Of a DNA stretch of 64,000 nucleotides, positions 12,401-25,506 are shown piece after piece. A program made the position numbers and the translations under genes. This stretch comes from Synchiropus splendidus. Taxonomy: Eukaryota > Chordata > Actinopteri > Syngnathiformes > Callionymidae. Every line of letters starts with the position of its first letter. Position 1 is the first letter of the stretch. The notes beneath the pieces are model-generated. The model ran no database searches, was not told the origin of the DNA, and worked only from the letters and a program-made list of their open reading frames with translations. Location: assembly GCF_027744825.2 (NCBI RefSeq), contig NC_071342.1, positions 19,750,001-19,814,000 on the forward strand, given 5' to 3'.

Positions 12401-15400
12401 ATGAATGAAAACTCCTCCTTGTGACGAAAGGTTCGCAGCTGCCACACCATGTCAGTGAAAACTGTTAGAATCCAACATCATTAATAAAAGTAAATAAAGT
12501 AAATGTGTTTAGGAATGAAATCATATCAGCCAAATAAAAGTGAAAATACTTGAATTATCAAGCACCTAAACACATGGTGAGTCCCGTTTTGCTCAGTGAC
12601 TCTCGTTCTTGTCCTTAAACTCCTGCTGTTGCGAGTCAAAACCCCAGATTTGGGAGTTCTAAGTTTTGAATTACGTTGTCTGCCCAGACTGCGATCAGAA
12701 ATCTCAACTGCTAGCTGCTACAAATATCTGTTTGGTGTGGTGTCACATTGCTAACATAATTTCCGGCATCTAGCGCTCAGTATAAAGCTATGCTGCCCTA
12801 CATGTGGGATCAGGTTTGCGCTCAAAACCTTGTTTGCTTGTGTTCACGTCTCAGACACATGAGCCAAACGGAAACCGTATTGTGAATGCCCCCTAATGGT
12901 CTTTACTTCGAAGAATCTGTTGTTGAGACTGTACCCCAAGTGTTTGCATACACTATTGATGCTCAGGAAGAGCTACAATTGATGTGTTCTTGGTCCGGTC
13001 CAGCAAAAGCCTTTATCTTGTCTTGTGAATGTTGTTGAATGAAATCTAACCCTAACTCTTCAATGTCTTGGTATTGGCATCGTCATCCCACAATCTTTGC
13101 TGTATTTTGCTATTAAAAGTCATTGTGATGTTTGGATCTTGTCATTTATATGGGTGTTGTGTATCTGTTTATCTATGTTGACAGTGTAGCACCGATTTTT
13201 CTTGACCGCTGTAATGACTATTGAAACGTCCTTTTTCTTCCTCAAGCTCAAACATTGTCTAAATCTAGTCTTGACTTCTTTCATACCAGTCCTGACTGGA
13301 GCAGTATATTTCCCGAACATGACCAGAGCTGATGATTTAATATACTGGGACACACACACACACACTGCTTTTTTTAAGTGTAATTTCTGTGGTGCTGTGG
13401 AGAGCCACCTACATCTCTGATTGTGAGCGCTGACAAAGCCCTGTGAGTGACGCCACAAAAGAGCGTTGAGGAGAGACGGAGATGATCCTTCTGCTTTGTG
13501 GGATGACTGTCTCACCATTTCATAAACACCTCCATAAACCAGGCCACGCTTCACTCTTTCTTATTTATGATAATGGAATGTAATTCTGCACTTTATTGAC
13601 ATGCCGTACCGCTATTCCCAACTAAATTATTCCGTTTTTACCAATGCTTCCATATTTTAATCACATTGCCAAAATCCCCATTTCCTCTCATCAATCCTAC
13701 ATTGAGCTTTATTTCTTGATCCTTTTGCCCTCGCACTGTTTATTTACTCCATTTCTCTCATTCAATTTCGCTCTGCTCTGTTTTTTTCCGTCGTATTTGA
13801 GCATGACTGGATTAACCCCACTGAAATAGCAGATTTTAGATCATCTACCAAATCCATTAGGGGGAAATGTGAGGAAATATCCAAATAACCCCTCTGTTCT
13901 GTGCCATCCTCCGTGTTCTGTTTTGCTCGTTTAAAAGCTGCGACAGCTTAGAGCGCTATTAATAGTAGATAATCGCATATATTGTGTGATGAAGGAGAGA
14001 CTTCGTGTGGACGACGCCATTGTCTGACACATATTGAGGGGCATCTATAGTCCCTCAATATCGAGGGCCGTCTCTGTACTTAAGTATCATCAGCACTCCG
14101 GGTTGACGGCAACCTCCCGTTTACATAAAACCTTGAATGCACCCAACTCATAGCCAACATGTGTAAACAAGTCTTTCAGATACACCTCATGAGGTACTGT
14201 TCAACTAGTGGGTCAGAGTGGGGGGGACAGAGCCATGTCTACTGGGTTTCTGGCCTTAGCTCAGGTAAAAATAGTGTTCTGATTTTATTTTGACGGACAT
14301 GACATCTTTGAGATGTGCATTCTGGCTAAACACATACAATACGTGAAATAGCAGAGAAAGAAAACAGTCAGCACTGATGGATGTAGAAATGAATCAATCT
14401 ATAGATGAAAGAAATGTAGCTGTATTACTCATTCGTGTGGGGCAGAAACAACATCTCGGGACAAGAACTTTCCCTGCTACTACAGGTGGACGTTGTACAT
14501 TGCGTAGCCCTATACTCAAGTTCAGTTGGTTTAGTCTGGGATCTGCAGCACTACTAGTGCCGTTGCAACAATGAGGTTTTGCCCAACTGAGACATCACCA
14601 TTAAGCGATGGGATGCCCAGAGTAGAAATCCTGCTCCACATAATTTTACCTCCAAATTATTGTGAGCTCAACAACCGAGTGGCTCCATGAACTTATTTAA
14701 CGGATCTGTCCCATTTGTAACAGTACATCTTCAGCCTTCTGGTAGTTGTTTGTCGCTGCTATCTTAGCCTTGGGCTATCAGGCGTCTTGACCCTCGGTGA
14801 TCTGGCTTGCCACTGACCTCCACAGATAGTTGAGGGAGTGACCTCTGTGCTGAAAGTAATGTCACCGGTTACTAAAGTGCGAAAGAGGCTTTAGAGAGGA
14901 GCTGTACTGGATGCCCACCCTAAACGTCTGCATGAGGGAAACGCTACCCACAAGCCTAAAGGAGCTTGCCTCTGGTACATAATCCCATTACCCCTGCACC
15001 ATCAGTTCAACCATCCAAAGAAAAGGATTTGGAAACGGCATTGCTATTAATGTTGTGAACCACAAGACAGAGTCAGTGATGAGACGAGTGAACCCTGACC
15101 CTATAAAAAGACTATATCGGGGCAGCCCTCGGTTCTTGCCCTTCTAGTGATACCCCAAATCTAATCGTACCCACACAAACAGGATAATTACACCCGCAAA
15201 CCCCTTGCATCACAGTTCAACGCCGCATTGTTCCTCTTGTATCTTGAAGTCTCACACAATTCCTGCTATTCATAAAGTCTTAATTTTATAATTAGCAGGT
15301 TAATTGAAAGCGATAGCGCAGCATTACTTATGCGGTGTACAGTCTTAACAGAAACAAATCCTCTCATTCGGTGCAATAAAAGTGGAGACAGGAAAGAAAT

Positions 15401-18400
15401 AAAGTGCAGAAGCAAAGAGCATTGAAGCTAACGAAGTGAATTACACACTTATTAAAGTCATTTTCTCCGTGCCTCGCAGACCTGGCCAATAACACTTTTG
15501 TGAGGACACTCTCATTGTCCTCGCAGGAAAGCAATGTTTTTTTTCAGGTTAACTTTGAAGTATGCTGAAACACGTGAAAAAGGTAGACAGCGGTGGCATC
15601 GAATAATCAGCAACTTCAAAACGCATGCTGCCACTTAGCACTCCTAAAGCTAATGTCCCCGAGACATTGGGAATGGAAATTATTCAAACTCATTTAGTGG
15701 CAGCAAATTGGTCGAAGTTCAATCAGAAAACAGACTGACACTGAACAAGAAGTGCAGCCTAATTATACTTGTTTGTCAAATGAAAATTTCATTTGGGCCG
15801 AAATGGAACCTCCGAGCGACTTCTTTTAAGGTGAGCTTCCTAGTTGTATTATCAGCTAAACGCAGTAAAATCCATAATCATACCACGATAATGAAAATGG
15901 AGCCAATGTTAACATTCAGGCTTCAAACGCCCCGGGCACACGGCGATAAAAATTAAGTACCATAGTCCTCTGCCAGGCACGCTGACACCCGGTCTGCTCT
16001 TTAGCCTCTTCGATGCGTTTTTGCATTTTAAAAACTTTATCAAAGCAGTGTTGCAATGTGGAAAATGTCAACGTGAAATGCACTGAAGGCAAATTGGAAT
16101 TTCATTAATGGTGAAATTATTGCTTTTGACTGATGTATTACTATGCTTGTTAGCAGGCGGAGAGTGGAACGCTCGTCTGTCTGCCCTCCACTTGTCCCAC
16201 GTCATTTGCTGAAAGTTACAGATCTTCTTTGTCGGCCGACAGACAAAGTCGCTGAAGTTTGGGAGATATTCTGCCGGTAAACAGATCAATGGACCAAATG
16301 AAAGAGTCAGAGACAAGCATTACATTTGATCTTTGTTATACAATACGGTACACTAGCCATAATTCCTAAAGTGATCTTATTTTTCATGTTTAATTGATAT
16401 TTTGTTTTGATTCGATTCTACCTATTTCAATTGCTTTGTTTCAGTATTGTTGAGGTTCCACTGGTTCATTTTGATTTATTCATCACTTCTTTGAGTCATC
16501 TAAATGCTGCATTAGTTAACAATGTGCATTGATAAATATTATTGACAATTATAATTTTGAGTATTTATATAGTTGCTTGCAATGCTCGAGGGAAGAAAGG
16601 TAATGTTCATTTTCTCTGGTTTATCAGTTTATATAAAAATGCAATTTGTAAAATATGCTTTCCATTTGCTGTGAATCATTATGACAGCGATGAATCTATG
16701 ATTAGCATTAGCATTGGCAGTAGTTCCAATTTCTGCACTGGCAGCACCAGCAGGTGAAAAAGATGATTTGATTTAATAAAAAATGCTTCATGTCAACACA
16801 AGCAATTTAAGGTGGCAAAGGGTGAAATTTGAACAATGAACACAAATTAAAATAATTAAAAATCCTTCACCAAAGTAGATAATTTCAAAATATAAAGGAC
16901 AGAGAACTGTACATTAGAGTCAGACCATCAATCTGACTAAAATAAATATGACAAAATATTAAAAGCAATGAGATCTTCATCGAGATTAGTGCGGTTTAAA
17001 ACAGAATCATATTATCCATTTCATTGTGGTTAGCGTAGTTTTGCTACTATGTTAACCCAAGCTATCCCAAACTCATGGGTGAAAAGAGAGATGTGTCCAA
17101 CAATGGCCTGAACAATAAGCATTATTTTTTAATTTGATGCTTCAAGAGTCGCAGCTGCATTTCCATGTTTACTGACAGCCTACTACTGAATGGTTTAGTT
17201 ACTAAGCTCCCTTTGTCGTCTGTTTACTGCACAGGTTTACATATTAGCTTGCAGTCTAATGCCTAAAATGCCTTTAATACTTGTCTATCATTACACTGAC
17301 GTTTGCGACATGACTGAGCTACACACTATTGTGTTTCATGTTATGTAATTTATGTTGCTTTGGCTTGCATTATTACGTATTCATATAACCTCAAATAAGG
17401 ATTGTTGATAAAACAGTGTGTATGAAAACTGATGTAATTTACATGTTATACTCTTAAACTATGATAGTTTAATTTAGTTTCTTATTGCTTTTACCTGTAC
17501 GTATTTATTTTTTGTTGAGGTTAGTACTTTGATATTTGTTTGACATTTCACGTGAGCTTACATGCACCGTTGAGCATAATTTTTTTAATTCATACGTTTT
17601 ATTTTAGCATCCTTAAAACAATAGTACATATATTTTTAGTGATATTAAAGATTTGTTAATTTGTTCATTCCAAGTGCAACAATGTGTCAATTACAAATCC
17701 AAACTCAGGTGTGAGCACACAATCTATACATTTTTGTCTTGAGAATTCAGGTGTGTCAGTACTGTGATTCCATTTCAAATCGCTGCATCTTTCAGAGTGG
17801 AGACCTCTCACTTCCCACCGTGTAGATCTGCTGGAGCTCATTCATGACGCTTGTGGTGTTTATTGATTCACCTTGTAATCCTCTCAGTGTCAGTGTTGCT
17901 GCAAATGAAGGAGGAGATGGAAACACTTTATCTGATGGAGACATGTTTAAGTGAAATAATTAGTGTTGTGTTCTGAATCAGGCTTTTGTCATTAAATACA
18001 ACAGATTGCACTGCTGTTATAATCCACTAGCTGCCCATATTTTATTACATTAATATTACATTACAGTGCTGTGACATGCTTTTTTTATTTTAGTTATCAA
18101 CAACCACACAAATGAATTATTCATTTATCTTATTTTGTTCAATGACATGTTTTACTGAATTTGATTCTTTTTTTATTCTTCACCAAAACACAATATTTTT
18201 AAATTTTAATTTAGCAAACACGTGAGTTGAAAACTCAGTGTTTGGAGACCTGGTTTCGTGCACTCATTATTGTCTCTCAACACATTTAAATGACCTCAAA
18301 TGATGCGACTATGTTTTTCAAATGGAGGCGACTCTAGAATGCGTCGACACTTGAGTGGAAGAATCACTCCCATCTATCATCTTACTTTTCGATTTTGTCT

Positions 18401-19499
18401 TCTTAAATCTCCCCCGTAATGGTGATATTAATTAATTAATTGGTGTTTTAAACAAACTTATTGTCAAAGCTATCAGTGCTCTTCGATTAAAAGCCTTGTT
18501 CGAGTGCTGGCGCGCACACGTGGCTGTATTTACTATGCAACTCTGCCCTCTTTTGTTTAACAGTAGTAGTGCAGTTGACTTTGTTTTATCCCAGAAACCG
18601 CTGGTGGTTCATTCTTTCACACGTTGCTATATGCTCTTTTCATATGGCTTTAACCTAAACCTTGAATGTAGCTCCTCGGTGGGTGGTATTCTTTAAAATG
18701 TTCCACATCAATATGGGCCTTTTAGATTATTTTAAGACGTTCTGAACTCACTGGAGCCTTAAATGATCTCACATTAAAATATGGTAATTATGCTTCATTT
18801 ACATCGACGTTTATAGGTCAAGTAGTTGCTTGAATGTTAAAGTATTAGGTGATATATTTACATCATGGCTAGACTAGTTACAGTAAGTAGGTGATGAAGA
18901 TGATGAGGTGAAGTCCTGGGCAAAATGAGGCGCGGGGGCCACATGCGGCCCTTCATGCTGGATAGGTCCTGGTGGAGCAAAACTGTCAAGCGTCCCACGA
19001 TTTCCCTATTACGGTGCATCCCATGAAACCAGGACCCTTCAAACCTCCAGATATGAACTGATGAATCCTCCAGCGATGAGGCCGGTCACATGGTCTCACT
19101 GAAAACTTTGCCAAATTAAACTATTATCTCGACGCGCACGAGCCGCCATATAAATAAATAAAGTTATCTAGTGGCCGGTGTGATTACCACAGCCCAGGCT
19201 GACATCCAAATTGACTGTCTTATCATGTGGTGGTGATTTGGGCTGAGTGGAGGCTGTCGATGAAAGCAGAGCCATCTTTAGTGGTTGGAGATAGTCGGCT
19301 GATAACTTCTACCCAAACAGTTTTGATCAATGAAGCATGCATTCTGCATATTGCCTATTTAGATGGAGGAGATGAAGTTAACAGGGCTCCTAAACGGTTC
19401 ATGAATTATGTTCTCCTGGCACGTGGTAATGACTTCATGGTCCTGCTGAATTCCTAATGACGGGAGAAGGTGCTGGTGCTTTAGGAACACGTGTTAATA
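9495..19499. other. Gene-free region
   Basis: No supported gene across 10 kb. 10,430-10,950 is purine-rich and may be a decayed repeat. 13,120-13,554 is open on the minus strand for 144 codons but crosses a CA repeat and has no family resemblance. 14,340-15,120 looks like old, degraded repeat sequence. 15,200-16,000 looks like conserved non-coding DNA, with homeodomain-type cores near 15,760 and unique balanced sequence. 16,300-18,800 is AT-rich and plain. Around 18,930 is a GGGGGCCACATGCGGCCC fragment common in fish interspersed repeats. Confidence 0.3.
11755..11831. repeat. Dispersed direct repeat, copy 1 (copy 2 at 13127-13193)
   Basis: GTGTTGTGTATCT followed by TATGTTGACAGTGTAGCACC occurs here and again at about 13153-13193, same orientation. 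Upstream similarity (CATTGTGA, then TTGTCATTT) extends with gaps. The copies are 1.36 kb apart, so this is either a local duplication or two copies of an unnamed old repeat. Confidence 0.6.
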
Positions 19500-19882
19500 A
19501 CTGTTTTGTATGCTGTGCTCATGCTTCGAAACCTTTTCTTATAAGATGTGGAAGATGTCTGTGATTTGTCGTGGGGTAGCAGCCCACAGTATACATCCTG
19601 GCTTTTGTTGTATCATCCATCATTTTCTTTTTCTTTTTGGAGGCCAGGTTTTGTGGGAGCAGCCTGAGTAAAGCTTCCATCTCACCCAAAACGTCTTCTG
19701 GTAAAACATCTGTGTCCCCACATCTGTTTGATGTCACTGGGGTTTGCCCAATTGCTAAATTATCTCACCAAGGAGGAGTCCAGGTGAGGAGAATATGTAG
19801 GTTCTGCTTTGAATCTCTCCTGAATGACTACTCTGCTCCGCCAATGTCCACCGGCTGCATCGCTGTCGCGTTCTATCGGGAG

Positions 19883-20049
19883 TAGGCTTTTTGCTATGAG
19901 GGCGTCTGGGTGTCTGCAAGACATGAACAAATGGATGCCTGATTCTTGACCGTAGCTTGGACGCCAGATGCAGCCATATACCAGCATAATCGGGTGGCCA
20001 TTTTTTCATGGTTTGCTGACGCCCAGACGCCCCCCTAGCTAAAAGCCTG
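19883..20049. mobile_element. hAT-type miniature inverted-repeat element, copy 1
   Basis: A 167-bp element starts TAGGCTTTTTGCTATGAGGG and ends CCCCCTAGCTAAAAGCCTG, with terminal inverted repeats about 40 bp long. It is flanked by a perfect 8-bp target duplication ATCGGGAG (19875-19882 and 20050-20057). An 8-bp duplication with CAG-type ends is the hallmark of the hAT superfamily. No coding capacity, so it is non-autonomous. A second copy is at 36751. Confidence 0.85.
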
Positions 20050-20099
20050 ATCGGGAGGGCTGAACGGAAAATGAGCATGTGTTTTACAATATAAACTTA

Positions 20100-20113
20100 C
20101 CAGTAGATGGCAG
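20100..20113 (+). promoter_or_regulatory. CTCF-like motif
   Basis: CCAGTAGATGGCAG matches all 14 positions of the CTCF core consensus CCASYAGRKGGCRS. It lies about 50 bp right of the hAT miniature element and 5.4 kb before pik3ap1. Confidence 0.45.
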
Positions 20114-20830
20114 TATTATTCTGCATATATTCAAATTGTGAATGATGAGGCAACACCCTTGAGCAGAATGTGAGAGTTCGCTGAATGAAGTTCAAGTCAG
20201 AAGTACAGAAAATGCAATCGTTTTACAAATTTGGTTTTATTTTGAAAGATAACCACCAGCTACACTGGTGGAGGGAATGCAGAGTTGACCAGTTAATCCA
20301 CTTGGTCACGCGTTAATCGTGAACATGCGAGAATTGTCAATCCCACTGGGCTTCGTGGATTGAATGAGCCCTACCCCATATCTTTCTGTAGAGTTTAAAG
20401 AATAGGCCGATACTCTAAAATGAATGACTCCTCATCCATGTTGTCACGAAAGAAGCGCTCCATTGACTGCTTCGGAGTCACGTTCGATTATGATGTAATG
20501 ATTACGCTGCTTTTTCACAGTAAAATGCAAATAACGTCTACACATAGTGTTTCACTATGAAAATGTCCTTGATTCACATCAGTCTCTCCTCTTTGGTGCA
20601 GTGCAAATCTCCGAAAAAATAGAGCTTCAGTGGGATTGAAGCGGAGCGCCAGCCTCCACAGCCAGTGGAAAGTGACTAATTGAAAACAATCTATCCTTTT
20701 TGAAAAACCTTTGCACTACTCCGCCTCCGCACCACTTCCTGACTCTGGAAATATGGGCTCATGGTTCATCCTTCCCTCATTGGTGAACAAGCTCCCGAGA
20801 TACTTGAGCTCTACCACCATATTACTACAC

Positions 20831-23800
20831 CCAACAACGTTGCAAAATAAAATAAAGTCTTTTAAGGACTCTGTTTTTAAGCAAATCAACCAAAAGCTGG
20901 CAAGTAAAAAGTAGACAAAAGTTGTGTTGAAATTGATCAGCTGTGTTCCTGAATATCAACATGCTGATATTACAGACTGAAAGTAGCCGTCTCCTTGTTG
21001 TACTTCTGTATCTGGGAAATTTCTCAGAAGGAAAGCGAAGCTCAGGACACGCAGAGTGCAATCTTGAAACAGAAAACTGAAATGGGCAGCGGGTCTCTAT
21101 CTGAAATGTTATTTGGACGATAGCCTGCATAAGAAAGGACGTGTGTTTGGTTTCTCATTGAGAGTGGGCTCATTGTGATAAGAAAATAAGTCTCATGTTA
21201 CCTGATCTGCTATAATGTGCACCAATTACCACTCCATTGCACTTCATTACCGGCCGGGGGTCAGTGTGGAGATGGAGGGCCGCAGGAAAATTGAGTGGTC
21301 ATTGATAATATGATAAAAAGTGACTGTGAAAGGGTTCCTCCGACAAATTATTGAAATTTACAGTCGATGGAGAAACACTATAACCTCATTTGGTAAGCAG
21401 CTGGCCGGCACTGGGCTCACCACAATGAGGAGCTCAGAGGAGGAAGGAAATCCAAAACTATCACAGAATAGTTTAAGACCCTCGCTCACCTAAGTGTGCT
21501 GCGCTTTTAGACATATCTGAAATCACAGAGCGTCTTTTGATTCCGGAATCTAGAGGAGAAGAAGGTTTTGTTTACCGCTGTCGAAATGACTCCATTTGGA
21601 GGAATAAATCAAACAAGCTGCATCAGATTGTGTTTGCCTGATGGGAGCTCTCGTAAAATGTTATTAAAACTTAAATGGAGTTTAGCGGGAGAATGACGAG
21701 GGGCAGGAAATGATGAGCAAACACCGGGATGAGATTCCAATTACTACTAAGCAGCGATGACGCTCCCTCAGCTCGAGTCTGAACCTGAGCACAGCAGGCG
21801 CACTCGGCTTGTAGTGCTGAAGGATTTTAACAATCATTCATTTGAACAGCACTGAAAACAAGACCACGTCTTCCCCTCAACCCCCCTCACCACAACTATC
21901 TGTGACACCCTGTAACACTAGTAAGTGGTACGCAAGGTGTACCAAACTTTTAAGCCCACATAAATTGTAGGATTTATGCGAAATTCTAAATTCAGCGTGT
22001 TCAGTGTCTCTATATGAACAAGGACCCGCACGCCTCAAAATATCATTGAATAAGCTTGTGGCCTACAAACAGGCAGATTTTTGACCCCCTACCACAGTAT
22101 AACGTGGCGTCCCCTTACATAGACATTCAATTTTTTTCAAGCGGTGCTCTCTTATCCAAAGCATTGAACTAAGTACTCATACGGCTGGAAATAGCAGATT
22201 CAGAAAGAAAATCATGATACAAAGAAATGAATCCCAGTTATCACTCAATGTTATGACTCAGTTTGACGCTGTATCTTTAACCTGTAGAACCAGGTTAAAC
22301 TACAAGATGGTTTTCTTGTCTCAAAAAGCAAAGCAAGGAAAGCATTGATTTGGTCATGTGTTTCATCTCAGCTGTCTACTTGGTTTGTAAGTGAATTGAA
22401 GCAGTTCACCTGCCAGCTCCTCGGTGAACTCAAGTGCACCGCGCGGCAGATGTCAGACTCTCGCTGAGCTGCGCTGAAAACACACGGCCGGCTAAAAGGA
22501 CAGGATATTGGATAACGAGGGTAAAATATAGCAGGGAAAATATTCTCTTATTAAACTCAGGCTGCAGGGATTTGGATTGAGCCAGCTAATAGATAGTGGT
22601 TTCTCCAGAGCCCAAACAAAAGGTAACGGCCCGGTCATGCTTTTGGTAGCTAATGGCAGAGTTAGATGAAATTAGGGGATTCCTTTTCCACAGGAAATTG
22701 TACTTAAAGACGGGTCACGGATCACCCTGCTCTTCAGAAGTCGGGGGCAAACTTGTGATGCACCGATTAAAGGGCCTCCGACGTTGAAAGGTCAAACCTG
22801 AGCGGTTACATATCAGACTAGTGTGAATGAGCGAGTGTTGATCTTTGGAGGGAAAACAAGAATGGACATGTTTTGTTAATAAAAAGAAGGTACTCTGAAC
22901 ATTTGATCATGCTGTGGTTTTACTGGACTTACAACGCTAAACTGTCGTCATGACGATGACCGCAGTCACTTCAATAGTTTGATGGGAATCTTTGAACTCC
23001 AGCTGACCTTTTTTTTATTCACGTGAATCGGCTTTTTGCAGAATGTTTCTGTCTTTATTTTTAGATTGAATATAGTTGGCAATTGTTTATTGTCTGATGT
23101 AAAGTTAGTGAAGACGTGAGAGAGAAAAAAGTATGCTTAGATTAATTGAATCAGGACAAAACAAGAATGCAAAAAAATCGAATTATTGCCTCGTGTTTTC
23201 TGATAATTGTGAAGTGGGTCATCCATAGAATTTTAAAGCAAATTTCCAAAGCATTGCAGTTAAAAAGGGCAATTGATTAGATTTAATAAACTGGCTCTAC
23301 TAAAGTGACCCACGTTTCAGAGGCCGTAACATTATGCTTTTATAGAATCACATTTGCAGAACTCGCTTGTGACACTTCCCTAAATGTGTGGTTAACTGTT
23401 TGACTGCCAAATTGAATAGTGTAAAGTAAAAAAAAACATGTTTAATTCAAGTTCCGTCCAGAACTATTTGACAATGATGCAACAAAGGTGGAAGGTGAAA
23501 CGCTCAGAGAAGCAATGCTGAACATTAAATGGCTGTATGGCGCTCTCTAGAGGTCAATATACTAATGCGTCTACAAAGTGGAATATACCGTAACGTAATT
23601 TTAAATTAGTTTTTTACATTAGAAGAGTATTTCATGGAAATTAAAATATGTCTTTGACGAATTTATGAATAGTGATTTGAAATGCATTAATAGATTTTTT
23701 TTTTTTTTGCTCCACACCCTGTAACAAATAATAATTATTTTATTCAATTCCATATCCACATCATATTTTACAGTTTCTGGCATTTAGAAAAACCCTTTCT

Positions 23801-24060
23801 TGAGATGTTACATGTTTTTGTTAAAATGTATTTTTTTTTTTTTAGCCCTATTTACCATTATGTCAATGCAAAATCAATATTCATTTTCCAATCCTGTACA
23901 CTGAACGTGAATTAATTGTGGTATTCTTAAAATGTGGAGTTTAAACGAATGAGTAAACATTTTCATGCGTTTTTTTAGATGCATGCCGACAATGCAGGAA
24001 ATAGGTTTAATAATAATAATAATTCCCCAAAATTGATGATGATGATCAATAAGAACATGA
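20831..24060. other. Gene-free region, part looks like conserved regulatory DNA
   Basis: No supported gene. 21,200-22,800 is unique and balanced in composition, with long runs free of simple repeats (for example near 21,380-21,450, 21,600-21,780 and 22,560-22,760). It reads like enhancer-type conserved non-coding sequence. 22,900-24,060 is AT-rich with several poly-T runs and an (AAT)n stretch near 24,009. Confidence 0.3.
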
Positions 24061-24085
24061 GCGATTTATTCTCATCACAATCTGA

Positions 24086-24534
24086 TTTATTCATATTGAA
24101 CAGGGAATTAAATTCCTTTTCCCATTTTTTTTAAACAGTAGCAAAAACCTGTAATTACAGTGGAGCATTATTATTTATCTATTATTGCTATTGAAGCTTC
24201 ACTGAGCAACTGTGACGAAAGAAAGAGAAGTGATATCTTCACTCCCATTGTTTTCATCATCATTTGAACTAGCAAAACAGAGAACACTGATGTCATCAAC
24301 ACTTTGGTCACATGATTTCTTCAAAAACAACCCCCATATATTTCTAGCTTTTCGCTTCATGGTGCTCGTACAAGAGACTAATGGATTCACACTGTGTTCC
24401 ACTCTGGTTCTGCATGACGTCTTTGTGCCGCATGATGAGGTTGCTGTGTTTTTAAGTTGCCTTCCTTTTGCAGTTGAGGAGAATCTGAGTGGCCTTTTAA
24501 CAATATCTTTCAACAATATCTTTTTTCCATACAA
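24086..24534 (-). CDS. Possible minus-strand terminal exon or small ORF, unrecognised
   Basis: The minus strand is open for 111 codons (24534 to stop at 24199), with content unlike simple repeats: a basic, Ser/Thr-rich first half, then KRKARNIWGLFLKKSC and an acidic SSNDDENNGSED near the end. Two AATAAA signals (24086-24091 and 24065-24070 on this strand) follow the stop by about 110-135 bp, as expected of a last exon. The plus strand is also open over the same span, which weakens the case. A possible acceptor AAAAAAG lies inside the frame near its start. I recognise no family. It may equally be a chance frame or an old element. Confidence 0.22.
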
Positions 24535-25339
24535 AAAAACCTCTTAAATAATAATAGTAGTTACTGGAGTGTAGAGTGTGGGCTCCTCCTAATGAGTTCA
24601 GCAAAGCGTTTAGACTTTGATGACTTAGGTGACTGAGTTTATTTGTCTTTTGTGTCTGTTACATTAGGACAGACTGGAGGCGTTTCATCAGCAGCTGCTG
24701 CTGCATTAGTTACATTTTCCCACTGATTTTTTTTAGATCAATAAGGGAAATTATCGTCATCATGATTTATTCATACGCAAGACTAAGGTGAACACTGATC
24801 CCTGGTCTTCTGTGTTCCTTGAGCTCATACACAAACAGGTCCAACACATACACACCTTGTACAGCCCTTGAGTCCTGGCCAATAACAACAGAATAGGTGC
24901 GGTTGGCATTTTTATTTTTATTTTTTAATGCTTAGCCCTGAAGATATCTGCTGGTTTGTTTATTAATGTATTTATTTGTATTTAAAGAGTTCTCCATCAG
25001 GATGAGTGTGATTTTAAAAAGTTTAAATTGAACATTTTTGGAACAACTACACATCAACCTTATTTAAAAAATTGTTTAAACCATTGCCTTGTCATTTTCT
25101 CATGTCCATCCATGTTACCATTCTCCTCAAATGTTTATGCTTTATCATTCAGTTAAATTGAACTAACTTCCTGCAATTCAATGCTTCAATTCTGTTTCCC
25201 CTTGTGAGATATTGGGTATGTATAGCTAGCATTCCAGTGCATCATAAACACTTGGGGAGAAAACACAAGAAGAAAGTGCTTGTGCGCAGTTGTGGCACAT
25301 CCTGACATGACAGAGCTGCAGTCTCTCACTTCTGCAACA

Positions 25340-25400
25340 GTTTCAGGAAGTACTGCTGCGACTATAAAATCAGGAAACTCTGGGTAGCTAAAAATTACAC
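25340..25400 (+). promoter_or_regulatory. Candidate pik3ap1 core promoter
   Basis: A TATA box (TATAAAA, 25363-25369) lies 138 bp before the pik3ap1 ATG. An ETS-type GGAAGT core sits just upstream (25345-25351, CAGGAAGT) and a second GGAA core just downstream (about 25372). ETS sites such as those bound by PU.1 are typical of myeloid and B-cell promoters, which suits BCAP expression. The predicted start would be near 25,395, leaving a leader of about 110 nt. Motifs are seen directly; function is inferred. Confidence 0.5.
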
Positions 25401-25506
25401 TCCGAAAACGACAGTCGCAGGTAACAGCACCTGAACCAGGAGAGGAGTATCCTTGAATTATGATCCAGAGGATTTAACTTTAGGTCAGTTTTGAGGCTCC
25501 AGCATC

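Larger units (their letters stand above)
19500..20830. repeat. Decayed LINE-type fragments, interrupted by a hAT miniature element
   Basis: 19,620-19,870 contains GTGGGAGCAGCCTGAGTAAA, CATCTGTGTCCCCACATCTG and AAGGAGGAGTCCAGGTGAGG. These resemble reverse-transcriptase-element sequence common in fish genomes. 20,735-20,820 (GGTGAACAAGCTCCCGAGAT then ACTTGAGCTC) resembles another such segment. Frames are broken, so nothing is active. Family assignment is from memory of similar fish sequences and is uncertain. Confidence 0.4.

Noticed and set aside
13120..13554. 144-codon minus-strand frame
   Set aside because: Crosses a CA microsatellite (VCVCVS run) and a dispersed repeat; composition is not protein-like.
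19755..20078. 107-codon minus-strand frame
   Set aside because: Spans LINE-like remnant and the hAT miniature element; a chance fusion, not a gene.
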